Source of the DNA: Boseongicola sp. SB0662_bin_57
Lineage (GTDB): Bacteria > Pseudomonadota > Alphaproteobacteria > Rhodobacterales > Rhodobacteraceae
Direction: 5' to 3'
DNA length: 5,406 nt
Assembly: GCA_009839535.1 (NCBI GenBank)
Contig: VXPN01000399.1
Span: 1-5,406 of the forward strand
Positions 1 through 5,382 of the stretch are shown piece by piece. The translations under genes and the position numbers were made by a program. How positions within the stretch are numbered: position 1 is the first letter of the stretch; the number at the start of each line of letters is the position of its first letter. The notes beneath the pieces were generated by a model, which did not search any database, had not been told where the DNA came from, and saw only the letters and a program-made list of their open reading frames with translations.

Positions 1-2
1 CC

Positions 3-194
3 GCTTTCGTCCAGCTTCAGGAAGCCCGTCACGACGCGGACTACAACCGTGGCCTCCGCTTTACCCGGCGGGAAACGCTCGACCTCGCCGATCTGGCCGA
101 GCAGGCTTTCGGGGATTGGCGCCAGGTGCGTGGCAGCCTTCCGGCCGACGCTTTCCTGACCGGGCTTCTCGTCTACAGGCACATGCATGGATGA
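3..194 (+). CDS. C-terminal end of a HEPN-like hypothetical protein (partial, 5' end outside window)
   Basis: An open frame runs in from the left edge and stops with TGA at 192-194, giving 63 residues that begin AFVQLQEARHDADYN and end LLVYRHMHG. The run with ARHDADYN followed by a predicted helix (RRETLDLADLAEQAFGDWRQVRG) is what I recall from the back half of small HEPN-type, UPF0332-like helical proteins of proteobacteria, usually about 150-180 residues long. The HEPN catalytic RxxxxH motif would lie elsewhere in the protein if it exists and is not visible here. The reading frame has normal high-GC codon use and clear amphipathic helices, so it is very likely a genuine gene end. HEPN proteins are often toxins, RNases or defence-associated, but that function cannot be claimed from this fragment. 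No linked antitoxin gene follows it. Confidence 0.65.
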   Translation, partial: AFVQLQEARHDADYNRGLRFTRRETLDLADLAEQAFGDWRQVRGSLPADAFLTGLLVYRHMHG

Positions 195-697
195 ACGTTG
201 AGGCGAACAGGCCCGACGCCGGTCGCCAGATGCGGTGCCAATGAACGACTGACTGATCCCTGCCGCTCTTCATTTCCCATCACCACAATGGCCCCCGAGA
301 ATTTGGGTGGCGATATTGAGGTCAAGATAAGAGTCGGAGATCAGCGGCGACTCGATTTGCTCGAGACTGCGGTGTGAGCGGCGCGCGATCAGGCCCGATC
401 ACGGTCAAACATGCATTACGTCGTCGTGTATGCCACGAATCCGCAAGACCCAGCAAACGCGCACATGGATGTTCTTCCAAACCCGATGCGTACGGCAGCC
501 GAGGATCTTCTTGAGCTTCTCGGCCGGGGAGTTTGCTTCGGGTTCAAATGGCAATAGAGATGCTCATCTTGTAGATGCCGATTGACTGGCCGATTCATAG
601 AGACGGGTCGCGGTCACGCATTAGGCAGCTTCTCGTGAGTCTCTACGTGTGTGGATCCTTGGATGTCATGGCCAGAAACTGGTGCTGCTGTCCGCGC

Positions 698-711
698 ACA
701 GCTGCAGCTGT
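698..711. repeat. 14-bp perfect palindrome
   Basis: ACAGCTGCAGCTGT equals its own reverse complement over all 14 bases. It lies in the gene-poor stretch, a few bases before the inverted repeat at 720-735. Such a site could bind a dimeric protein, but no regulator or adjacent promoter is evident, so its role is unknown. Confidence 0.4.
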
Positions 712-719
712 CAATGAAA

Positions 720-735
720 GTTCGGTGAGCCGAAC
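720..735. repeat. Small perfect hairpin, 6-bp stem and 4-base loop
   Basis: GTTCGG, loop TGAG, CCGAAC. On the minus strand the stem is followed by TTTCATTG, a very weak T tract, so it could at best be a poor terminator for minus-strand transcripts running on past mcrC, about 335 bases after the mcrC stop. On the plus strand no T tract follows. Confidence 0.3.
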
Positions 736-807
736 GTGAAAATCCTTATTTCAAATCAATGTCTTGAGATGGATCAGACTGGAATCTGGATCAAATGTCG
801 GTTTCGG

Positions 808-829
808 TGGTTGCGAGCCCCGGCAACCA
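808..829. repeat. 7-bp inverted repeat flanking an 8-base loop
   Basis: TGGTTGC, then GAGCCCCG, then GCAACCA, followed on the plus strand by a run of A. The A run is on the wrong side for an intrinsic terminator on either strand: T residues would precede the stem when it is read on the minus strand. It is recorded as structure only. Confidence 0.3.
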
Positions 830-1009
830 AAAAACGACTCTAAGTCAGGTACTTATATGCGTTCTCATTCTGCCAATCTGGGCATCTATTGGGAATCAAG
901 GGAAAGTGACTATGGGACCGCTCCAAGCTCTTCCAGACCGCGAAATCGTATCCATCCGGCGTCGACCGCCTGTTCCGTTGGGGTGAGCTTTGGCACGCTG
1001 AGCGCTCGG

Positions 1010-1061
1010 GAAGTGGGTGCTTCGCAAGTGTCCACTTCGATTCAGGTGGACGCTTACCTGA
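1010..1061. repeat. Cluster of overlapping hairpins just after the mcrC stop
   Basis: Three mutually overlapping inverted repeats occupy this stretch. The largest pairs 1010-1022 (GAAGTGGGTGCTT) with 1026-1038 (AAGTGTCCACTTC): 13 pairs around a 3-base loop, with three G-U wobbles at 1017-1019 if transcribed from the plus strand. A second pairs 1030-1035 GTCCAC with 1046-1051 GTGGAC. A third pairs 1042-1047 TCAGGT with 1056-1061 ACCTGA and ends 10 bases beyond the mcrC stop codon. On the minus strand none is followed by a T tract, so a classical intrinsic terminator is not supported. A structured 3' end or protein-binding site for the mcrBC message remains possible. Confidence 0.4.
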
Positions 1062-1070
1062 CGAGCCTGC

Positions 1071-2111
1071 TTAGGCGATGATCTGCAGCATGTCGTCGTG
1101 GATGTCCTTCCAATCCTTGGAGAGGTCGATGCTGCGCGCCTGAATTTTGTGCCCCTCCAGCCGGACCCTGGCCGAGACCGCTTGTCCAACGGTGGGATAC
1201 AGCAGGATCCCCTCGTGCACGGGTCCGGGCGCCTCCGTGGCCTCCCGGTTTCTCAGGTAGGCCAGCAGCTGGTAGAGGTTGTCCGAGCGCAGCTTCCCTC
1301 CGAAGCGGCCACCCAGAGCCTCGGCGTAATACTTCGCATCCAATATGATTCGACGGTCCTTCGCTTCGAGGATCACGTCGGCCTCCATTCGAGGGAGCCT
1401 CGGCCGCTCGTCCTCGTGGGTACCATCGCGAGACCAGCGAATGGTGCGTCCGCGCCAGTTCACCCGAAACCGGTCCTGTTCGCGCCGATAGAACTCAATG
1501 ACGAAGTTCTCATACACCGTTGACATGCGCGCGTCCGTCAATCCGGCGAACCGGTAGTTGCCGAACCTTTCCTCGACCAGCAACAGTTCGTGGACGAGCC
1601 GGCAAACGGACAACAGGAACCGGTAGTACCGCCGATTTCGGTCCAACTGCACCCGGTCAAACATTCGCCGGGTCACTCGCACGTCCGTCACGCCGGCAAG
1701 CTTCCCGTAGGCGCTTCGCACGCCAGCTCGCACATCGCCGTCCAGGTCGCGAACACGTAGCAGCGCGGACAGGGTGGACCGCAGGATCCGGTTATGCAGC
1801 ACGTCCGGAGTCAGCTCCTCGAAAGCGCATGCGACCCGTCCCCGGCTGCGCAACGCACGTTTCACGGTCCGGCCGACGTCCACCTTCCCCCGGATGCCAG
1901 CAAGTTCCTCCCGGACTTCCCGATAGCCGCGGTCACAGCCCTGACGGGCCAGTCGAAACGTACCCTCGAAAAGCACCTTGCCCAGCAGATCGTGAACGCG
2001 CTCCAGTTCGGACAACGCGTCCAACTGTACAAGGTCGCGCTCCTCAACGTGACGCCAAGCATAGCACAACAGATAGTAAACGTTCGCGATCGGGATCCGT
2101 TCGACACTCAA
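1071..2111 (-). CDS. mcrC: McrC, nuclease subunit of McrBC-type type IV restriction system
   Basis: McrC joins the McrB GTPase ring, stimulates its GTP hydrolysis and cuts DNA carrying modified bases. The 346-residue length nearly equals E. coli McrC (348). The N-terminus carries the family signature IPIANVYYLLCYAW (residues 6-19). The C-terminal half is a PD-(D/E)xK nuclease: D245 in the segment PRMEADVILE, then D258-A259-K260 in RRIILDAKYY, followed by Q281 and Y285 in NLYQLLAYL. The D-(12 residues)-DAK spacing matches the catalytic Asp244, Asp257, Lys259 reported for E. coli McrC, so the nuclease looks intact. The start is TTG at 2111-2109, overlapping the mcrB stop in TTGA. A GGAG lies about 11 bases upstream, inside mcrB, and I see no nearby ATG or GTG in frame. 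Coupled translation from mcrB is likely and should keep expression low. The gene ends with TAA at 1073-1071. Confidence 0.95.
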   Translation of the reverse strand: MSVERIPIANVYYLLCYAWRHVEERDLVQLDALSELERVHDLLGKVLFEGTFRLARQGCDRGYREVREELAGIRGKVDVGRTVKRALRSRGRVACAFEELTPDVLHNRILRSTLSALLRVRDLDGDVRAGVRSAYGKLAGVTDVRVTRRMFDRVQLDRNRRYYRFLLSVCRLVHELLLVEERFGNYRFAGLTDARMSTVYENFVIEFYRREQDRFRVNWRGRTIRWSRDGTHEDERPRLPRMEADVILEAKDRRIILDAKYYAEALGGRFGGKLRSDNLYQLLAYLRNREATEAPGPVHEGILLYPTVGQAVSARVRLEGHKIQARSIDLSKDWKDIHDDMLQIIA

Positions 2112-4324
2112 CTGCGTAGCTTCTCCACCAGCTCATGGACCTGCTCCGGCTTGTCGAACCAGTACTCGCGAAGCAACGGTGCGACTTGCGTCTCCACCGT
2201 GTCCAAGTACCACTGCTCATCCGCCGATTCCTCGGGCACGAAGTAGCTGTGGCCGATCTCGAATCCTGGACCGAGGTCCTTGTCGTCGCGAATGCGCTCG
2301 TTGAGTTCGGACAGGTTCCGCACGATTCGGTTCACCAGCCCCGTCTCCAGGTCCGCTTCCAGCAGGTGCTCCCGGAACTGTCGTGTCCCGTATGCAGGCC
2401 CGAGCCACTCGAATGCGAAACGCCTTCGCAGCGCGTAATCGACAATGGCCAGCGAGCGGTCCGCCGTGTTCATGAGTCCCAGAACGTGCACGTTCCCCGG
2501 GATGCCAAATCGTTCCCCCGCCGGGCTGTAGGTCAAGGGAATGGCGAACTCCCTGCCGCGCTTGTCGGCCTCCAGGAGCATCAGAAGCTCCCCGAATATC
2601 CTCGAGAGATTTCCCCGGTTGATCTCGTCGATGATGAAGACGTGGGGCCTGTCCAGATCGGCCTGCGCACGCTTGCAGAACTCAAGGAACACACCCGAAC
2701 GGAGTGTGAAGCCCCCAGACTCAGTTGGGCGCCAGCCCTGCACGAAGTCCTCGTAGGCGTAGGACTGATGGAACTGCACCATCTCGACCGCTCTCGAGTC
2801 CTTGCATCCCATCAAGCACCACGCGATCCGACGTGCGATGAACGTCTTGCCGACCCCAGGCGGCCCCTGCAGGATTAGGTTCTTGTGCAGCGCGATGGCG
2901 TCGACCATGCGGCTGAACTGGCCCTCCTCCAGGAAGAGATCGCTCATCGCCTTGGCCAGATCGTAGGGATCCTGGCCGGCCGCCCCGTCCTCTTGCTCGC
3001 CGCCGTTCGGCCCAGCATCCATCGACTCGAATACGGAGCGCAGCCAGGGCTTGTATGGCGTGAAACGGGTCAGCGCCTTCGTCGTGATCTTGCTTCCAAA
3101 CTCGATCGGCGCGTCGCAAGGATGCCAGCGGATCGAGCGAGTGTTCCTGTACTCGGCACGTTCCGGGTCGTGGACGTACTCGCCGGTGACCTTGCCCCAA
3201 CCGAGAATCACACTTCGCCCCCTCTTGGCCAACACGATGTCTCCGACTGCCACCTCGTGGACGAACTCCCAAGCGGCTAGCGACTGCATCAAGGGATTCT
3301 CCCCCGCCCCGTTTGCGATCAACGCGTCGTGGACGGCTTCCCGCGAATCGTACTCGGCCAGATCGCCTAGGTAGTCCCAGCCGATCGCTGCAACACCGGC
3401 ATCAAGGAATTCCGCCCACAGCCTTGCCCCCTCTCCGGGCGCGATCACCCAAACATCGACTGTGCCGAAGCGGCTCGCGTACCACGCATCGTCGCCCTCG
3501 CCGCCGCGGTCCACATCGCTTTCCTGCGCAGCATCGGGCTGCCAGACGCTCCGCATGCCCTTGTCGTAAAAGCTGACCTCCTCGTCAGGACGTTCTTCCG
3601 CGATCCGTCGCCGCACTTCCAGCAACGCCTTGTCCAGCCGGACAAGATCCGTCTCGCCCGAGTCCGCAAGCTCATCCGGCGCGTCCCCGAATGCCAAGAC
3701 GATCTGGTGCTTTTGCTGCGGCGCCATGATCGGCTCGAACTCGTCCGGAAACAGGAGGTAGAGCAGGGCGTGCCGGATCTGACGACGATCACCCTGCCTG
3801 TCGAGATACTCCGCGAAGAGCCATGGATCCCTCAACAGCGACTCTCGTTCGCCTACGGATTGCCGGCACCAGTCCAGCATCATCGTGACGAGGAACCGGT
3901 ACTCCCGCCACTGGTGCCCCGAGTAACCCCTCCCGGGGTGGACGATTCCATTGTCGAGCACATCCGCCCCCAACGCCCAGTGATCTTCGGGCAGCGCGAC
4001 TTCCGACCATTCCCAGACCGTCCTGATCCGATCAAGTTTGGTCACTCCCCTAACCGAATTCACAATCAGGTAGTACACCCACGTCACTTCCGCCCACAGC
4101 CGCTTGGCCTCCGGCGGCGCAGGCGCAAGTTGATCCCGGAGCTTCTCCAGGAATGACCGTTTGCTCTCGTCCGTCCGCTTCACGAAGTAGGTCTGGAGTT
4201 CGCCGAAATGCTCGCTGGTCCAGAGCTTTTCCTCGCCGAAGAGCGACCCGCCTTCGATTAGACACGACTGTTTCCACCGCGCGGCGGCATCCAGCACCGC
4301 GGCGGCGCGTGATGTTCGACTCAT
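2108..4324 (-). CDS. mcrB: McrB-type AAA+ GTPase with EVE/PUA-like reader and extra N-terminal domain
   Basis: This is the motor and recognition subunit of the restriction complex. Residues 1 to about 270 form an unassigned, mostly helical domain with patches such as SLFGEEKLWTSE (27-38) and RHALLYLLFPDEFEPIM (184-200). Residues about 281-425 look like an EVE/PUA-like domain that reads modified bases: VWVIAPGEGARLWAEFL (291-307), AIGWDYLGDL (313-322) and VGDIVLAKRGRSVILGWGKV (360-379). An acidic, Gly-rich linker (about 435-452) leads to the GTPase: Walker A GPPGVGKT (487-494), Walker B FIIDEINRGN (563-572), the McrB signature MNTADRS (618-624) and arginines in ALRRRF (631-636). The C-terminal helical part includes GFEIGHSYF (687-695). 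The GTPase closely matches E. coli McrB, but the DUF3578 reader of that protein (465 residues) is replaced by the two front domains, so target specificity probably differs. The ATG at 4324 has GGAGG 4 bases upstream. The stop overlaps mcrC by 4 bases. Confidence 0.95.
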   Translation of the reverse strand: MSRTSRAAAVLDAAARWKQSCLIEGGSLFGEEKLWTSEHFGELQTYFVKRTDESKRSFLEKLRDQLAPAPPEAKRLWAEVTWVYYLIVNSVRGVTKLDRIRTVWEWSEVALPEDHWALGADVLDNGIVHPGRGYSGHQWREYRFLVTMMLDWCRQSVGERESLLRDPWLFAEYLDRQGDRRQIRHALLYLLFPDEFEPIMAPQQKHQIVLAFGDAPDELADSGETDLVRLDKALLEVRRRIAEERPDEEVSFYDKGMRSVWQPDAAQESDVDRGGEGDDAWYASRFGTVDVWVIAPGEGARLWAEFLDAGVAAIGWDYLGDLAEYDSREAVHDALIANGAGENPLMQSLAAWEFVHEVAVGDIVLAKRGRSVILGWGKVTGEYVHDPERAEYRNTRSIRWHPCDAPIEFGSKITTKALTRFTPYKPWLRSVFESMDAGPNGGEQEDGAAGQDPYDLAKAMSDLFLEEGQFSRMVDAIALHKNLILQGPPGVGKTFIARRIAWCLMGCKDSRAVEMVQFHQSYAYEDFVQGWRPTESGGFTLRSGVFLEFCKRAQADLDRPHVFIIDEINRGNLSRIFGELLMLLEADKRGREFAIPLTYSPAGERFGIPGNVHVLGLMNTADRSLAIVDYALRRRFAFEWLGPAYGTRQFREHLLEADLETGLVNRIVRNLSELNERIRDDKDLGPGFEIGHSYFVPEESADEQWYLDTVETQVAPLLREYWFDKPEQVHELVEKLRS
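3050..3484 (-). other. EVE/PUA-like modified-base reader domain within McrB
   Basis: Residues about 281-425 of McrB. The pattern is a beta strand (VWVIAPGE), the segment AIGWDYLGDL, a central FVHEVAVGDIVLAKRG and then ILGWGKVTGEYVHD. This fits the EVE-like members of the PUA superfamily that flip out and read modified bases and are often fused to McrB-type ATPases. Assignment is by recalled pattern, without a profile search. W292, W316 and W376 are aromatic residues that could line a base pocket, but this is inference. Confidence 0.75.
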
Positions 4325-4334
4325 GCAACCTCCG
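4325..4334 (-). promoter_or_regulatory. Ribosome binding site of mcrB
   Basis: Read on the minus strand the sequence is GGAGG (4333-4329), then TTGC, then ATG. This strong Shine-Dalgarno match with a short 4-base spacer fixes the mcrB start at 4324 and contrasts with the TTG start of mcrC. Confidence 0.75.
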
Positions 4335-4600
4335 TCAAACTGCCGCGAAGGAGTTCAGCTCCGCGCACTGAGTCCCAGCGTGCCAGCAGCATTTTCCGGC
4401 CGCAACCCGTCGATCCGTCGGTTCGCTGGCAAGCATGGCGTACGTGCTCGCCAAGTCAACTCGACGGCTCTTTGCTAACCCTCCGAATTCGCGTACCGCG
4501 AGGTGACGGGCCCGCCGCGGTCAAGGCCAATGGGCAACAGGCCGTTAGTTGCCAGTGCTGCCTCGAACGCCGGACCGCCAGGGAGGGTCATCGTCGCCCC
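4335..4600. other. mcrB upstream region and degraded sequence before the integrase remnant
   Basis: There is no convincing gene here. The left part is the probable 5' leader of mcrBC. Towards the right, 4549-4578 on the plus strand reads LPVLPRTPDR, faintly like the segment LMLPRSLTKR just before the C-terminal block of the neighbouring integrase (residues 170-179), but in a different frame from the remnant that starts at 4601. This suggests an indel and frameshift in a decaying integrase. The similarity is short and could be chance. Confidence 0.4.
4427..4459 (-). promoter_or_regulatory. Tentative mcrBC promoter overlapping an inverted repeat
   Basis: On the minus strand a TTGACT (4459-4454) resembles a -35 box, followed after 16 bases by CATGCT (4437-4432), a poor -10 match (3 of 6). 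This would start transcription roughly 100 bases upstream of the mcrB ATG. An imperfect inverted repeat, TGGCAAGCA at 4427-4435 with TGCTCGCCA at 4445-4453 (8 of 9 bases complementary), covers the spacer and the -10 region and so has the placement of an operator. No regulator gene is adjacent. All of this is pattern matching on a short stretch. Confidence 0.25.
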
Positions 4601-4720
4601 GTCAACCACGTCCGGCCCAACGACGTCACCCAGGGCTACGCCGCCGACTGGACCACCGCTCAGCTTCGCGACCCAGCGCAGAAGATCGCCGATCGGATCG
4701 AGGCGATTTGCAAATGGTGA
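4601..4720 (+). pseudogene. C-terminal remnant of a tyrosine recombinase (phage-type integrase)
   Basis: Thirty-nine codons plus TGA encode VNHVRPNDVTQGYAAD and continue to a terminal EAICKW. This aligns without gaps to the last 39 residues of the integrase encoded convergently at 4723-5382, with 25 of 39 residues identical and about 71% DNA identity (85 of 120 bases). It keeps the late-motif histidine (NH) and the nucleophile tyrosine (QGYAAD), but everything upstream (Arg box, Lys hairpin, HxxR) is gone, so it cannot be active. The open frame extends back to about 4472, but the residues before 4601 do not look like integrase. Its stop lies 2 bases from the stop of the opposing integrase. 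Confidence 0.85.
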
Positions 4721-4722
4721 GC

Positions 4723-5382
4723 TCAGCACTTGCTCAGCTCGTCGATGCGATCTGCTACCCGTTGAGCCGGCTCGCGCAGCTGATCCACCGTACAGTCGGC
4801 CGCATAGCCCTCCGTCACGTCGGACGGCCGGGCGTGGTTGACGAGCCGCTTCGTCAGCGAGCGCGGCAGCATCAGCTCGCGCTCCGCCACCATGATGAAC
4901 GCGTTGCGCAGCCCGTGGAACCAGAAGCGTGTGCCCGCCGCCTCGCCGATGCCTTCATAGAACCGCGCAATGTCCGCGACATGGCCCGACTTCGCACTCT
5001 TCGGCGACGGGAACAGCCAGCCCTCCGACGGCGCGGCCTGGCCGCTGCAATCCGGTCGCAGCCGATCGAGGATGGCGGCGAGCTGCCGCGTGACCGGAAG
5101 CTCGAGCGGCACACCCGTCTTCGTCTCCTCGACCCGCAGGATGCGCCGCTCCAGATCGACCCGCTCCCAGCGCAGCGACATGACCTCGCCCCGGCGCATG
5201 CCCGTGTAGAGGCCGATCAGGAAGATGTCACGGATCGCGGGACTGGGCACGGCCGCCTGGATGCCAGCGCGCCAGCGCGGCAGCACCTCGGTCGGGCCCG
5301 AGATGCGCCGCCGCCGCTTGGCGTTGAAGCGCCCGCCCGCCGCCAGCCAGAGATTGTGGAGTCGCGTTGAAAATTGACCCAC
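4723..5382 (-). CDS. Tyrosine recombinase (integrase), N-terminally truncated
   Basis: A site-specific recombinase of the phage-integrase family, probably from a genomic island. All catalytic motifs are present: R63 in YTGMRRGEV, K88 in EETKTG, H156 and R159 in FHGLRNAF, H183 in LVNHARP, and nucleophile Y193 in EGYAAD. The 219-residue frame is about half the usual 350-450 for such integrases: the N-terminal arm-binding and most of the core-binding domain are missing. The only start is GTG at 5382-5380, and the first eight or nine residues (MGQFSTRLH) come from DNA that looks like the end of an IS21-type element. Recognisable integrase sequence starts near NLWLAAGGRF (residue 10). The gene is therefore best seen as the 3' part of an integrase cut by an insertion, probably not functional despite its intact active site. 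Its end faces the plus-strand integrase remnant. Confidence 0.85.
   Translation of the reverse strand: MGQFSTRLHNLWLAAGGRFNAKRRRRISGPTEVLPRWRAGIQAAVPSPAIRDIFLIGLYTGMRRGEVMSLRWERVDLERRILRVEETKTGVPLELPVTRQLAAILDRLRPDCSGQAAPSEGWLFPSPKSAKSGHVADIARFYEGIGEAAGTRFWFHGLRNAFIMVAERELMLPRSLTKRLVNHARPSDVTEGYAADCTVDQLREPAQRVADRIDELSKC

Larger units (their letters stand above)
195..1070. other. Gene-poor region with short inverted repeats, likely decayed accessory DNA
   Basis: I see no convincing gene in these 876 bases. By eye the sequence is less GC-rich than the flanking genes, and stop codons fall in every frame at short intervals. The longest plus-strand frame (764-1081, 105 residues) is rich in Ser, Arg and Pro, has no recognisable motif and runs into mcrC antisense. 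Two short plus-strand frames in the same register, 288-377 (29 residues) and 411-557 (48 residues, starting MHYVVVYATNPQDPANAH), look somewhat protein-like and could be pieces of one dead gene split by the TGA at 375-377, but neither has a good ribosome binding site. The region contains several inverted repeats, listed separately. It separates the HEPN-like gene from the end of the mcrBC operon and may be an island edge or the scar of lost genes. Confidence 0.5.

Noticed and set aside
416..598. Minus-strand frame of 60 codons
   Set aside because: No similarity I recognise and an Arg/Ser/Pro-rich composition. The plus-strand frame at 411-557 over the same bases looks more protein-like, though it is also doubtful.
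808..834. Stem followed by a run of A, considered as an intrinsic terminator
   Set aside because: On the plus strand A residues follow the stem. On the minus strand the T residues come before the stem. The polarity is wrong in both cases.
764..1081. Plus-strand frame of 105 codons in the gene-poor region
   Set aside because: No domain, low-complexity Ser/Arg/Pro content, no good ribosome binding site, and it overlaps the end of mcrC and the hairpin cluster.
1520..2119. Long plus-strand open frame of 199 codons antisense to mcrC
   Set aside because: It is the mirror of a high-GC real gene, rich in Arg, Pro, Ser and Thr with no motif, while the opposite strand encodes an unmistakable McrC.
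2135..2878. Plus-strand open frame of 247 codons antisense to the McrB GTPase domain
   Set aside because: It lies opposite the Walker A/B and NTAD region of McrB. Its composition and lack of recognisable domains mark it as a shadow frame.
1071..4324. CoCoNuT-type RNA-targeting McrBC variant
   Set aside because: No coiled-coil stretch, CnuH-type helicase or extra partner genes are visible. The operon has just McrB and McrC of ordinary size with a DNA-type nuclease core.
4549..5370. Plus-strand frame of 273 codons across the integrase
   Set aside because: It is antisense to a recombinase with all catalytic residues, and its Arg/Pro/Ala/Asp-rich composition is typical of a shadow frame in high-GC DNA.
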